From contig JANOCT010000027.1 of the NCBI GenBank assembly GCA_031412335.1, forward strand, positions 45,290 through 109,289: a stretch of 64,000 nucleotides of DNA, in the 5' to 3' direction. Positions 37,240-47,389 of the stretch are shown here, one piece after another. The translations under genes were made by a program, and so were the position numbers. The notes beneath the pieces were generated by a model. That model was not told the origin of the DNA. It did no database searches and was given only the letters and a program-made list of their open reading frames with translations. The DNA comes from JBBQYA01 sp031412335. Lineage in GTDB: Bacteria; Bacteroidota; Bacteroidia; Sphingobacteriales; Sphingobacteriaceae. How positions within the stretch are numbered: position 1 is the first letter of the stretch; each line of letters begins with the position of its first letter.

Positions 37240-38568
37240 TCAAAAATCTCTGTTTACATCAAAATTTTCTAGATAATCAGCTACTCTTCTAACAAAACTT
37301 CCACCCAATGAACCATCAACAACCCGATGATCGTAGGATAAAGAACAAAACATCATGTGACGTATTGCAATTACATCTCCATCCGGAGTTTCTAACACAG
37401 CAGGTTTTTTCTTAATTGCTCCTACTGCTAAAATCGCAACTTGTGGTTGATTTATAATTGGTGTTCCCATTACATTACCAAAAGAACCAACATTAGTCAT
37501 GGTAAATGTACCACCAGAAACTTCATCTGGGGAAAGCTTATTTGTTCTCGCCCGATTTGCCAAATCATTAACCGCTTTTGTTAACCCGATTAAATTCTTT
37601 TGATCAGCATTCTTTATTACTGGCACAATCAAATTACCACTAGGTAATGCTGTTGCCATTCCAATGTTAATATTCTTTTTTATAATTATTTTAGTTCCAT
37701 CTACCGAAACATTAATCATCGGAAAATCTTTAATTGCTTTAGCAATAGCTTCGATGAATATAGGAGTAAATGTTATTTTCTCTTTTTCTCTTTTTTCAAA
37801 AGCTGATTTCACTTTATCTCTCCAACGCACCAAATTAGTTACATCAGCCTCTACAAATGATGTTACGTGCGGTGAAGTTTGCTTACTCATTACCATGTGA
37901 TCGGCAATCAATTTACGCATTCTATCCATTTCCAAAATCTCATCACCACCACTAGTAGAAACAAAAGTTTCTTTTTTCTCTACTTTAGTTTGATTTTCAG
38001 TTTTCGTTTCTACAGGTTTTTTCTGTTCAACAATTTCATTTCCAGATCCAGATTTTCTACTAGATAAATAAGAAATAACATCATTTTTGGTAACTCTGCC
38101 CTCAGCACCAGTTCCTTTTATCGAATCTAGTTCTGCAATTGAGATACCTTCGCTTTGAGCAATATTTTTAACTAAAGGAGAATAAAATTTACCTGAAGAT
38201 TCAATTTTTGTATTAGTATCTAAGCTGGCAGCAGGAATGTAAGGAACTAGATTATCCTGCTCTTTACTATCTTGTTTTGCAATTTCAATTTTAGGTTGTT
38301 CTACAACAACTTCTGAAGAATTTTCACTGTCAGTATCAATTATTGCAATGGTTGCTCCTACTTGCACGACATCATTTTCACCAAAAAGTAATTTTATCAA
38401 TTTACCACCAACCGGTGAAGGTACTTCAGAATCAACCTTATCAGTAGCGATTTCTAAAACTGATTCATCAGCCAGAATCATATCACCTGGATTTTTCACC
38501 CATTTAATAATGGTAGCCTCGGCTACGCTTTCGCCCATTTTAGGCATGATTAACTCAAATTGCGCCAT
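37240..38568 (-). CDS. Dihydrolipoamide acyltransferase (E2) of a 2-oxoacid dehydrogenase complex
   Basis: 442 residues with one lipoyl domain (1-76; lipoyl Lys44 in EIATDKVDSE), an E1/E3-binding domain (about 132-172, YSPLVKNIAQSEGISIAELDSIKGTGAEGRVTKNDV), a charged linker and the catalytic domain (about 205-442) with SYDHRVVDG (His414, Asp418). It transfers acyl groups to CoA. The substrate class (pyruvate, branched-chain) cannot be told. E1 and E3 genes are not next to it, so this is an isolated E2. Confidence 0.95.
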   Translation of the reverse strand: MAQFELIMPKMGESVAEATIIKWVKNPGDMILADESVLEIATDKVDSEVPSPVGGKLIKLLFGENDVVQVGATIAIIDTDSENSSEVVVEQPKIEIAKQDSKEQDNLVPYIPAASLDTNTKIESSGKFYSPLVKNIAQSEGISIAELDSIKGTGAEGRVTKNDVISYLSSRKSGSGNEIVEQKKPVETKTENQTKVEKKETFVSTSGGDEILEMDRMRKLIADHMVMSKQTSPHVTSFVEADVTNLVRWRDKVKSAFEKREKEKITFTPIFIEAIAKAIKDFPMINVSVDGTKIIIKKNINIGMATALPSGNLIVPVIKNADQKNLIGLTKAVNDLANRARTNKLSPDEVSGGTFTMTNVGSFGNVMGTPIINQPQVAILAVGAIKKKPAVLETPDGDVIAIRHMMFCSLSYDHRVVDGSLGGSFVRRVADYLENFDVNRDF

Positions 38569-38714
38569 TTATTTTTTTTCGGTTATTCGTAAGAAACGGT
38601 ATTAGGTTGGGTAAAAGTAGGATTTTTTTTGTTTTGCAGAAGGCAATTTTACATAATGCGAAGTTCATAGATGATTTGAAAATGTAATATCTTGCAACAA
38701 TTTATTTAAAAAAT

Positions 38715-39509
38715 ATGTCGAAAGAATTGAAATTAATTGCATTTGATAGGCTTTTAACCATAATGGATGAACTTAGAGCTGGCTGCCCATGGGATCGGAA
38801 ACAAACCATGGAAAGCCTACGACATTTAACTATTGAGGAAGTTTATGAACTCTCGGATGCGATATTAGAAAAGGATAAAGGAGAAATTAAAAAAGAGTTG
38901 GGTGATTTAATGTTGCATTTAGTTTTTTATACAAAAATAGCTTCGGAGACTAATGATTTCGATATTGCTGATGTGTTAAATGGAATTTGTGAGAAATTAA
39001 TTTCACGCCATCCTCATATTTATGGAGATGTAATTGTGGCTGATGAAGCAGAAGTAAAACGAAATTGGGAACAATTAAAACTAAAAGAAGGCAATAAATC
39101 TGTATTAGAAGGTGTTCCAGTATCGTTACCAGCTTTAGTAAAAGCTAGCAGAATACAAGAAAAAGCACGCGGCGTAGGTTTTGATTGGGATAATAAAAAT
39201 CAGGTTTGGGAAAAAGTGCAGGAAGAACTACTAGAATTTAAAAATGAAATGGATGCTATTGAAGAAAATGGATCGGAAGAAAACAAAGAAAAAGCCGAAG
39301 CTGAGTTTGGAGATGTTTTATTTTCTTTGATTAATTATGCCAGATTTAATAATATAAACCCAGAAGATGCTTTAGAGAAAACAAATAAGAAATTCATCAA
39401 GCGATTTCAGTATTTAGAAGCAAAAGCTTCGGAGCAACATAAAAATTTAAAAGATATGTCACTTTCAGAAATGGATGTTTTTTGGAATGAGGCAAAAAAG
39501 TCAGGATAA
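38715..39509 (+). CDS. mazG: Nucleoside triphosphate pyrophosphohydrolase MazG
   Basis: 264 residues with two tandem MazG domains. The N-terminal domain has MDELRAGCPWDRKQTMESLRHLTIEEVYELSDAI (about 16-46) and KKELGDLMLHLVFYTKIA; the second carries RIQEKARGVGFDW (about 146-158) and AEFGDVLFSLINYAR, where EExxE metal ligands lie. It hydrolyses abnormal or excess NTPs and (d)NTPs to the monophosphates, acting in house-cleaning and ppGpp control. Confidence 0.96.
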   Translation: MSKELKLIAFDRLLTIMDELRAGCPWDRKQTMESLRHLTIEEVYELSDAILEKDKGEIKKELGDLMLHLVFYTKIASETNDFDIADVLNGICEKLISRHPHIYGDVIVADEAEVKRNWEQLKLKEGNKSVLEGVPVSLPALVKASRIQEKARGVGFDWDNKNQVWEKVQEELLEFKNEMDAIEENGSEENKEKAEAEFGDVLFSLINYARFNNINPEDALEKTNKKFIKRFQYLEAKASEQHKNLKDMSLSEMDVFWNEAKKSG

Positions 39510-39546
39510 TAAACTTTAGTAAACTTAATTTAATAATTGAAAATTT

Positions 39547-42012
39547 ATGGCGAAATTTTTAAAATGGATTTCAATTGCATTATTTATTATTATTTTACTT
39601 ATTTCCAGTATTATTTTCTTAGCATACCGAAATAAAAAACAAATATTAGAGCTTGTACTTATAGAACTAAAAACCACCATTTATGGTGAGATTTTAATAA
39701 AAGATATAGATTTTGGCTTTAATTCGTTACCAAGACTTTCCATTATTTTGAAAGAATTCGACCTTCGAGATCCAGCATATAAAATCTATAAAAGACAACT
39801 TTTAAAAGCTGAAAAAGTATATTTAAATATAGATTTATGGCCCTTGCTAGAAAATAAAATTATAGTGAATTCCATAACTATTAGAAATGGAGATATTTCA
39901 ATTTTCAAAACTAGAAATGGATATAATAATCTTGACATTTTTAAAAAATCGCCTGTTGCTGCGAAGTCAGACACTAGCAACTCGTTCACATTAAATTTAA
40001 AAAAAATTGAACTGATTAATATTAAAGGCTCATATAATGATTCGCTGAAAAATAAATACATAGCAATAAACTTTATTAAACTATTATCTCAACTCAACAA
40101 AGATAAAGAGCAGTTAAACATTTCATTAGCAGGCAAATTTATTTCAAACCAATTTGAATTAAATCCTAAAAATGGGAGCTTTGGGCTAAATACTGAGTTC
40201 GATGCGAAGATTAATGCTGAATATAATTTCGCTGATAAATCAATCAAAATTAATAATTCAGAACTAAAAGCAAATAACAATAGTATAGCTATAAGCGGGT
40301 TTATAAGTGATAGCGTCTATAATTTTGAATTTGCTACCTCTAAAATCAATTATATAGATGCCGTAAAATTACTTCCCATAAAAACTCAAAAGAAATTAAA
40401 GGAATACAACTGCGATAAACCCATAAAAGTTAAAGCTATAGTCAGGGGTGATTTAGCTATTAGTAATGAAACTAAGCTAGATATTGAATTTGAAATAAAA
40501 GAATCGTTTGTAACTGCAAAAAAATTAACCTTCGAAAAAGTAAATCTTACAGCCAAATACATCAATTCTGTAAATCCTAGAGAAAGTTATTCAGATAAAA
40601 ACTCTAGTATTACGATGAAGAACGCCTTTTTAATTAAAGAAGGAATTCCGACAAAATTTGAGGCAACAATTTCTAATCTTGATAACCCATTTCTTCTATT
40701 AAAATCGGATATTAATTACAATTGCAAGGCTTTAAACGAATGGCTTGATGAGCGTGAAATGAAGTTTACCGAGGGGAATTATAAAATTCATATTGATTAC
40801 GAAGGTAACTTATTTGAATATTTAGAATCTAGAATTGATAGTAAAAGTGGAAAATTAAATGGAACTCTTGATCTGAAAAACGTTTCATTTAAATGGATTA
40901 AAGAAAACCAGGTTTACTCAAATTTAAACGGATCATTTAATTTTAGTACTAAGCAAATCTCTATCAATAAAATTAATTTTTTAGTTAATAATAATCCAAT
41001 AAACTTAAGTGGTGTTATAACTAATTTTCTTCCATTCTTTTCCAGTCAAACCCGAAAAGGATATGTAAGTCTCTCTGTATTTTCTCCAAAAATTGACTTA
41101 AAATCCTTATTGTCGAATAAAAAGAAAGCTGAAAAGAAAATCGAGAAGGATAAATCAGGAAATAAAATATTAACTAACTTAATTGAGAAACTATATGAAA
41201 GCCTTGAATTTGATTTAAAAATTAGAATTAATGAGCTTAACTTCAATAAATTTATTGGGCAGGAATTAAAAGCTGATCTTAAGCTTGCTGATAATATTTT
41301 AACAGCAAAAAACTTAGATGTAGAAGTTGCTGGAGGAAAAATAGATGCATCATTGATAATTTCTAATTTAGATAAAGACGTAAATCCAATTCTCTTTAAT
41401 GGAAAAGTTGTTAATACTGATATCAGTAAATTCTTTGTTTTATTCAATAATTTTAATCAAAAAGCTATTACAAATTCAAATTTAGAAGGCAAACTTTCTG
41501 CTGATGTAGATTTTGTTGCAAGTGTTGATGAAAAACTAGCCGTGGTACCAAATACTATGGGTGGAAAAATAAATCTGGAAGTAATAAATGGAAAACTAAT
41601 TCAATTTGAGCCAATGAAAAATATGAGTAATTTTTTATTGAAAAATAGAGATTTTGAAACTATTAGTTTTGATGATTTGAATATGGAATTTGAATTGAAA
41701 GGAAACAATCTTGATATAAGCAGAATGGAAATAGCTTCTAATTTAATTAATTTGTTTGTAGAAGGCCAATACGGTTTTGGTAAGGAGACTGACTTTAGCG
41801 TTCAAATTCCGTTAAGTAATCTTAAAAAACGAGATAAGAATTATGAGCCTGAGAATATTGGTCTGGACGAAAAAACTGGAGCTAGTGTATTTCTACATAT
41901 TTACAACAATGAAGTTGGAAAAACAATTATTGCCTATGATCCATTTAAAAAACATATTAAATCAAAAGAATTGAAACCAAGAATTCAAAAAACAAAGAAA
42001 AGAAGAAATTAA
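39547..42012 (+). CDS. AsmA-like/AsmA-C domain envelope protein
   Basis: 821 residues, one N-terminal membrane helix (about 5-27), then a long beta-rich periplasmic region. The first 100 residues (LAYRNKKQILELVLIELKTTIYGEILIKDIDFGFNSLPRLSIILKEFDLRDPAY) are the AsmA N-terminal pattern; the C-terminal part ends with GKINLEVINGKLIQFEPMKNMS and MEFELKGNNLDISRMEIASNLINLFVEGQY, typical of AsmA_2 domains. These proteins bridge the membranes and move or order lipids (TamB-like). Tail is basic (KTKKRRN). Confidence 0.85.
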   Translation: MAKFLKWISIALFIIILLISSIIFLAYRNKKQILELVLIELKTTIYGEILIKDIDFGFNSLPRLSIILKEFDLRDPAYKIYKRQLLKAEKVYLNIDLWPLLENKIIVNSITIRNGDISIFKTRNGYNNLDIFKKSPVAAKSDTSNSFTLNLKKIELINIKGSYNDSLKNKYIAINFIKLLSQLNKDKEQLNISLAGKFISNQFELNPKNGSFGLNTEFDAKINAEYNFADKSIKINNSELKANNNSIAISGFISDSVYNFEFATSKINYIDAVKLLPIKTQKKLKEYNCDKPIKVKAIVRGDLAISNETKLDIEFEIKESFVTAKKLTFEKVNLTAKYINSVNPRESYSDKNSSITMKNAFLIKEGIPTKFEATISNLDNPFLLLKSDINYNCKALNEWLDEREMKFTEGNYKIHIDYEGNLFEYLESRIDSKSGKLNGTLDLKNVSFKWIKENQVYSNLNGSFNFSTKQISINKINFLVNNNPINLSGVITNFLPFFSSQTRKGYVSLSVFSPKIDLKSLLSNKKKAEKKIEKDKSGNKILTNLIEKLYESLEFDLKIRINELNFNKFIGQELKADLKLADNILTAKNLDVEVAGGKIDASLIISNLDKDVNPILFNGKVVNTDISKFFVLFNNFNQKAITNSNLEGKLSADVDFVASVDEKLAVVPNTMGGKINLEVINGKLIQFEPMKNMSNFLLKNRDFETISFDDLNMEFELKGNNLDISRMEIASNLINLFVEGQYGFGKETDFSVQIPLSNLKKRDKNYEPENIGLDEKTGASVFLHIYNNEVGKTIIAYDPFKKHIKSKELKPRIQKTKKRRN

Positions 42013-42125
42013 TTCAACTTTCACTAACAATTGTGAACAAAAACTAATGTTTCAACATTAAATAATACAAATTGGTAACCTTTAATTAACAAACAAAACT
42101 TAAACTTGCAGATTAATTAATATCC

Positions 42126-43493
42126 TTGGTACAAAAAATTCTTCTTTTCGCATTCCTTAGTTTCATATTTACATCATGTTCAAAAGAAGACGACGACCCC
42201 AATTTAATTAATCCAGAATTTTCAGTTAACTCCAATGAAGATTCTAAAATTTCTTCCCAAAACCCATTTAATATAGTTTTTAACGAAGATTTTGAACAAG
42301 GAACTAAATCCACTTATTCTCCAGATAGTCTAATATTATCAACTGGAAAATGGTATTTTGATAATGCCTTAATTGGAAAAAACACCGAAGACGTAAAGTT
42401 TGGAACATCCGCCGCTAGAATTACAGGAAATGGTTCTATAACGTTAAAAATTGACACAATTTTAACTTTATTAACTATTAAAGTTAGTCATGCAACATTC
42501 GGACAAGATTATCCATCAACATGGGGGCTTTTTATTTCAACAAATAATGGAATAAGTTTTAAACAATATGGACAAACAATTGAAAGTAATTCAACTATTC
42601 AACAACAAGTATTTACTATTGGACTCCGTTCTGCAATAATTATTCGAATCCGGAAACTTTCAGGAGGAACAGATCAATTAAATTTCGATAATATCAGTTT
42701 TACGAAAGCGAAGCCTGTCATCAAAATTAATGTAATAGCTGCTGCTGACAATGATAATTTGTTATTGGGTAACCCCAGCATGGCACAAAATAATATTCTA
42801 TTAATTGACAACTATTTAATGAATAAAGGGGAATATATACTTTCTTATAATCGCACCAATGGAACTCCTAACTGGGTAAGTTGGTATGTTGGATCGAACT
42901 CATTAGGTACAACTCCCCGTCAAGACGATTTTAGAGCTGACAATACTTTGCCATTAGGCTGGTATCCAGTAGGTGCAACAAGTTATTCAGGAAGCGGATT
43001 TGATCGTGGTCATAATTGTCCGTCAGCAGATAGAAATAGTTCCGTACCAGCAAACTCTTCTACCTTTTTGATGACAAATATGATTCCGCAGGCGCCTTAC
43101 AATAATCAACAAACTTGGGGAAATTTTGAAGATTACACTCGTTCATTGGTAAATGCTGGGAATGAAGTTTTTATTGTAATGGGAAGTTATGGTTCCGGAG
43201 GAACAGGAAATAATGGATTCAAAACAAGCATTAATAATGGAAATGTAAAAGTACCAGCTCGAATATGGAAAGTTGTAGTAGTAATTCCAAATGGCACTAG
43301 AGATATTAATAGAATTACGAATACAACTCGGGTTATTGCAATTGATACTCCCAACTCAAATGGAATCAGTAATAATTGGCGAACATTCAGAACCAGTGTA
43401 GATGCTATTGAAACTGCGACTGGATATGATATCTTGAATGCATTAACACAATCAATTCAAAACGATTTGGAATCAAAAATAGATTCTCTGTAA
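42126..43493 (+). CDS. DNA/RNA non-specific endonuclease (NUC family), lipoprotein
   Basis: 455 residues starting at TTG (42126): an in-frame stop at 42114-42116 and no ATG before the signal peptide force this start. Signal sequence MVQKILLFAFLSFIFTSC with lipidated Cys18. A lectin-like region (about 45-195) with strands ITLKIDTILTLLTIKVSHATFGQ precedes the nuclease domain (about 205-455), whose active site DRGHNCPSADRN (about 297-308) fits DRGHxxPxxD. Surface-located nuclease, perhaps for nucleotide scavenging. Confidence 0.9.
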   Translation: MVQKILLFAFLSFIFTSCSKEDDDPNLINPEFSVNSNEDSKISSQNPFNIVFNEDFEQGTKSTYSPDSLILSTGKWYFDNALIGKNTEDVKFGTSAARITGNGSITLKIDTILTLLTIKVSHATFGQDYPSTWGLFISTNNGISFKQYGQTIESNSTIQQQVFTIGLRSAIIIRIRKLSGGTDQLNFDNISFTKAKPVIKINVIAAADNDNLLLGNPSMAQNNILLIDNYLMNKGEYILSYNRTNGTPNWVSWYVGSNSLGTTPRQDDFRADNTLPLGWYPVGATSYSGSGFDRGHNCPSADRNSSVPANSSTFLMTNMIPQAPYNNQQTWGNFEDYTRSLVNAGNEVFIVMGSYGSGGTGNNGFKTSINNGNVKVPARIWKVVVVIPNGTRDINRITNTTRVIAIDTPNSNGISNNWRTFRTSVDAIETATGYDILNALTQSIQNDLESKIDSL

Positions 43494-43664
43494 AATTACA
43501 GACGTGCTGAATTTTTACGACTTGTTTAAGATAAATTCAATTTTATCGATAAACATTTCTCTTAAACAAGGATTGATATAGGTATTTGTTGCAGAAAAAA
43601 TACCAACTTATGAGTATAAATTATTGTTTTCAAATGTTGATTTTTATAAAAAGATTCAGCAATT

Positions 43665-43832
43665 ATGAAAACACTTCGAAATTTTTCAACTAATCCAACA
43701 AAACAATCCTTATCAGAACAAATAAATTCGCTTAAAATAAAAGGCATTGAGGATGAAATAGACATGATCTCTTTTATAAAAAAAGTAAAAGAACTTAAGA
43801 AATTAGACAGATTTAGCGTACAAATTTCCTGA
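43665..43832 (+). pseudogene. 5' part of an apparently frameshifted gene (55 aa)
   Basis: ATG 43665 opens a 55-residue frame (MKTLRNFSTNPTKQSLSEQ...ELKKLDRFSVQIS) that stops at TGA 43830-43832. The overlapping frame continues with TDLAYKFPDILLYSTVKEIYF into the next unit and looks like natural protein, so one base near 43800-43830 seems lost or gained. A joined product would have about 185 residues. If not a frameshift, this is a separate short protein. Confidence 0.55.
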
Positions 43833-43836
43833 TATT

Positions 43837-44229
43837 TTGCTTTACTCAACGGTAAAAGAAATTTACTTTGAAACAGAAGCAGGCAATTTAATTGTCAAAG
43901 CTGTTTTTTTAGGTAAGATGATTGCGAATTATGAAATTTTGCTTCGCGAAAAAGATAGTAATGCGCAAACCACTTTGGCCGATGGAGACAATACAAATCC
44001 TGAGGATGATGTAGCATTGCTGCCAAGTCCAGTTTCAAATAATCATGGTCGTAGAATAGTTTTAGAAACTGGATTTTATGGAATCGACCATACAAACTAT
44101 CCTGATTACGAAATCAGATTGGAGGTTTTTCAAAATGGTTTGAAAATAGGTTCCACAATTGATAAAGGCAAATTGGATGGAAAAGGTCAATATTCGTTAC
44201 TTTTCATCAAACTGTTAATTAAAGAATAA
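43837..44229 (+). pseudogene. 3' part of the frameshifted gene (130 aa), unknown beta-rich protein
   Basis: This frame is open from 43807 and could only begin at TTG 43837; no ATG precedes the conserved-looking sequence YSTVKEIYFETEAGNLIVKAVFLG. It continues to NHGRRIVLETGFYGIDHTNYPDYEIRLEVFQNGLKIGSTIDKGKLDG. The chain is beta-rich with no motif I recognise. It is 2 bases ahead of the next gene, so it is the first unit of the module 43665-48079. The last residues (LLFIKLLIKE) are ordinary. Confidence 0.6.
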
Positions 44230-44231
44230 AA

Positions 44232-45380
44232 ATGAAAAAGGAAATTCGAATTCTAATCTTCCTTATTTCAACAGTTCATTATTGCTTGGCTCAACCAGAT
44301 TTAGAGCCAGTTTTAAAACAATTAAAACTCAATGTTGCAATTCCAGATTTACCGGCCTTTAATATTTTAAATAATCAGGCACAAAATTCTTTATTACGAC
44401 CTTCTACCCCTCAAGCAATTACTTCAGCCTTCTCTAGTTTTTATTCGAATGGTAAAATTATTTTTCCAGAGAATATTGCATTAGAGTTGTCTCCTTCCCT
44501 ATTGCTAAACGTAAATAAACCATTAAGTGAATTAAACGAATATTCAAAAAACAGGCTATTAAACACTTTACGAATTTCTGTTGGAACTTTGAATAAATCA
44601 GATGAATTAACAATTAAAAGTAGATCTATAGGCCTAGGCTTTCGAATTAATTTGCTAGACAAAGCTGACCCAGCAACTGATTTACTATTTCATCAAAAAA
44701 TAAGTGATGCGTTAAAAGACTTTAGAAAAGAAACACGAGAAATATTTCTAATTCAATTTGCTATTAAAAACAACATAGATATTAACCAACTGGATTTCGA
44801 ATTTTTAATTATGGGAAATCCAGCTTTAAAAAAAAGATTTGATTTAGAACTTGCTAACGAAAATTCAATACCACAAAAAAGGTTTTTAGCTATATTAAAG
44901 AAAATAAAAGATGATTATAAAACTGCAAATTGGAATGCAGATAAAATCGATTTAGCTTCAGCAATTAGTTTTAAATCAAGCGATAGTTTAGCAAAAAATG
45001 CAAAATTATCTACATCTGAATTATGGTTTAGTGCCGCTAAACGGTGCGGTAAGAATGGTTTATTAACTTTTGGTTTAAATGGGCGTTTAGAAAATCAGAA
45101 TTTAGTAGAAAATAACAACAAGCTAAACTACCAGATTACACTTCCAATTAGATATTATATAGGAACAAATCGAGTAAAAGCTTTTGCAGATGCGCACTAT
45201 CAATATAAAAAAAACACTAAAAGTGGCTTGTTTGCAGCATTTGGTTCTGAATTAAATCTATATGATGGATTTTGGCTAATGATTAGTACGGGTTTTGAAT
45301 ACAACAAAAAATTAAATAATGCTACCCTGCAAACAAGTTTTGATTTGAAAATAATGCTACCAGAAAATTTCAACTTTTAA
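44232..45380 (+). CDS. Exported protein, C-terminal half beta-strand-rich
   Basis: 382 residues with a signal peptide (1-21, ending CLAQ). The first part contains VAIPDLPAFNILNNQAQNSLLRPSTPQAITSAFSSF and LELSPSLLLNVNKPLSELN; the last 120 residues have alternating strands ending FDLKIMLPENFNF, which is compatible with an outer-membrane barrel or a secreted adhesin. No catalytic motif. It starts 2 bases after the frameshifted gene and is 10 bases before the M15 gene. Confidence 0.65.
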   Translation: MKKEIRILIFLISTVHYCLAQPDLEPVLKQLKLNVAIPDLPAFNILNNQAQNSLLRPSTPQAITSAFSSFYSNGKIIFPENIALELSPSLLLNVNKPLSELNEYSKNRLLNTLRISVGTLNKSDELTIKSRSIGLGFRINLLDKADPATDLLFHQKISDALKDFRKETREIFLIQFAIKNNIDINQLDFEFLIMGNPALKKRFDLELANENSIPQKRFLAILKKIKDDYKTANWNADKIDLASAISFKSSDSLAKNAKLSTSELWFSAAKRCGKNGLLTFGLNGRLENQNLVENNNKLNYQITLPIRYYIGTNRVKAFADAHYQYKKNTKSGLFAAFGSELNLYDGFWLMISTGFEYNKKLNNATLQTSFDLKIMLPENFNF

Positions 45381-45390
45381 TATAAAAAAT

Positions 45391-46017
45391 ATGAGATACG
45401 ACAGAGACCCAAAGTATTTGCATCCATTTATCGCAAATAAACTAAACGCTATTTTACCACTTATTAATATAGGGTTACCACCTGGTCATATTGCTAAATT
45501 GGTTTCAATACATAGAACTCCAGCAGATCAGTTTCAGCTTTTTAAACAAGGTCGGGTTTTCAAGAATGGAAGTTGGGTAAAATCTGGAAGCATTGTTACC
45601 AATTTGGATGGTTTTATAAAAATGTCGAATCATAATTATTTACCCTGCCTAGCAATTGATATTGGCATTTTTAATGGCAACCAGTATTTAGGAAATAGTC
45701 CGCATTATGCGAGTGTGCAACAAGGTAAGCAATTTGGATTGAGTTGGGGTGGTGATTGGAATAGATTTAAAGATTTACCTCATTTGGAAATGACGAACGT
45801 TAACTTTTTTAAACATGATATAAAAAAAGATAATGGAAAGTTATGGCAAAGATACCTACAAATGGATGGAACATACACTGGTGCAATGGATGGAATTTTT
45901 GGGGAGAATTCATTAAAAGCATTGAAGAAAACTACAGGAGAATCAATTAGAAATATAAAGGCATGGGATAAATTATTTGAGAAATTTGGAGTATTGAGTA
46001 CCGAAATTCATTCATAA
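45391..46017 (+). CDS. M15-like murein peptidase with peptidoglycan-binding repeat (endolysin-like)
   Basis: 208 residues without signal peptide. The M15 zinc site is seen in SNHNYLPCLAID (His81, Asp90) and HLEM (His131, Glu133); SIHRTPADQ precedes it. The C-terminus (about 145-180, MDGTYTGAMDGIFGENSLKALKK) is a peptidoglycan-binding-1-like repeat. This layout is that of phage endolysins and L-Ala-D-Glu or D,D-peptidases, which cut peptide cross-links. It lies next to a patatin phospholipase gene. Without a secretion signal it needs a partner to reach the wall, or acts at lysis. Confidence 0.82.
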   Translation: MRYDRDPKYLHPFIANKLNAILPLINIGLPPGHIAKLVSIHRTPADQFQLFKQGRVFKNGSWVKSGSIVTNLDGFIKMSNHNYLPCLAIDIGIFNGNQYLGNSPHYASVQQGKQFGLSWGGDWNRFKDLPHLEMTNVNFFKHDIKKDNGKLWQRYLQMDGTYTGAMDGIFGENSLKALKKTTGESIRNIKAWDKLFEKFGVLSTEIHS

Positions 46018-46027
46018 TCAAATAAAT

Positions 46028-47362
46028 ATGGCTGCAAAAATATTATCGTTAGATGGTGGCGGATCATGGGCTTTAATTCAGGTTAAAGTTTTAATAGATA
46101 TTTATGGCGACATAAAAGGACATGAAGTATTAAAAAAATTTGATTTAGTTATAGCTAATTCTGGTGGAAGTTTAGTGCTGGCTTGCCTTTGCAATAATAT
46201 GCTTTTGAGCAAATCATTACTGCTATTTGAAAATGAAAATACCAGAAAAAGAATTTTTTCAAAACTTAGTTTTTTTGAACAACTAAAAAAAATACCTTTA
46301 ATTTCAGTTCTTCAAAAAGCAATTAAAATTTTCGGTGCCGATACGATACTTGGACCAAAATATCATACAGAAAGAAAATTGGAAGGACTCACGAAGGAAT
46401 TGGAAAATGCTGACTCTAATCCAAATGGACAAAAATTAATCACAAAATATCTCGATGAGCTACCTCAATTGATTGGGAAACCAACTTTAGAAATTCTAAT
46501 TGTTGGATATGATTATTTTAGTGAGCGAGTTACTTTTTTTCGTTCTAACATTAATAGTCCTGCAACTCAATTCAATCGAACACAAAAACGAGTAAAATTA
46601 TCTGAAGCTATCCATGCATCCAGCAATGCTCCTGTTAATTATTTTGAAGCACCAGCCAAATTAAGACTTAAAGATCGGGATACCAATTTTGAAAATACTT
46701 CATACTTCTGGGACGGTGCAATTTCAGGTTTTAATAATCCGGTATTAGCTGGCTTGATTGAAGGACTGATCACAAAAAAATTAAAACCTGAAGAATTTCA
46801 GATTTTATCTATAGGAACTGGAACAGGCAGCAGAGCAAATATCACCGATTTTGAAGATAACGAAAACCCAGAGCTGCAAGAAGTTTACCGTTTAAATAAA
46901 AATAATGAATTAGTTAATAGTAAAACCAAAGCTAACTTTGTGAATGATATCGTAAAAGTTTCTAAAAGTATTTTGGGCGATCCACCTGATTCGGCAACGT
47001 TTATGGCTTACACAATTTTAGACCCATTATTGAGCAAAAATGCTTCATTAGTTAGAATAAATCCGTGTTTATCTCCCAAATTAAAAGGGAATAAAATATT
47101 TGATTTACCTGATGTTTATCAAAATATGTCGGAAGGTCGCAAAAAATTTATTGCCTTATTAGACATGGATATGGATGCTGTTGAATCAGATGAAGTGCAG
47201 CTAATTTCTGAATTAGCAGAAAATTTTATTGTTAATGATTCCACAAAGACCTGTATTCCTAATCAACTTGTTAGAGGCGATGCTGCATTTAATTTTTTAG
47301 GGCAACCTACCTACAGAGAAGCGAAAGCGAGATGGCTTGAAATAATAAATGAAGTTGTTTGA
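46028..47362 (+). CDS. Patatin-like phospholipase
   Basis: 444 residues. Oxyanion loop LSLDGGGSWALIQVKVL (about 7-22), nucleophile Ser45 in VIANSGGSLVLA, where the usual G-x-S-x-G is A-N-S-G-G, and the catalytic Asp in YFWDGAISGFNNPVLAGL (near 230). Hydrolyses acyl chains of phospholipids in relatives. No signal sequence is seen. The C-terminal 150 residues resemble those of patatins used in defence and in secreted toxins. Ten bases after the M15 gene; same operon. Confidence 0.87.
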   Translation: MAAKILSLDGGGSWALIQVKVLIDIYGDIKGHEVLKKFDLVIANSGGSLVLACLCNNMLLSKSLLLFENENTRKRIFSKLSFFEQLKKIPLISVLQKAIKIFGADTILGPKYHTERKLEGLTKELENADSNPNGQKLITKYLDELPQLIGKPTLEILIVGYDYFSERVTFFRSNINSPATQFNRTQKRVKLSEAIHASSNAPVNYFEAPAKLRLKDRDTNFENTSYFWDGAISGFNNPVLAGLIEGLITKKLKPEEFQILSIGTGTGSRANITDFEDNENPELQEVYRLNKNNELVNSKTKANFVNDIVKVSKSILGDPPDSATFMAYTILDPLLSKNASLVRINPCLSPKLKGNKIFDLPDVYQNMSEGRKKFIALLDMDMDAVESDEVQLISELAENFIVNDSTKTCIPNQLVRGDAAFNFLGQPTYREAKARWLEIINEVV

Positions 47363-47389
47363 ATTTGCCAAAGTTTTTTACCTTGCAAA

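Noticed and set aside
41046..41447. Minus-strand ORF of 133 codons opposite the AsmA-like gene
   Set aside because: Antisense shadow caused by AT-rich lysine codons; no protein features.
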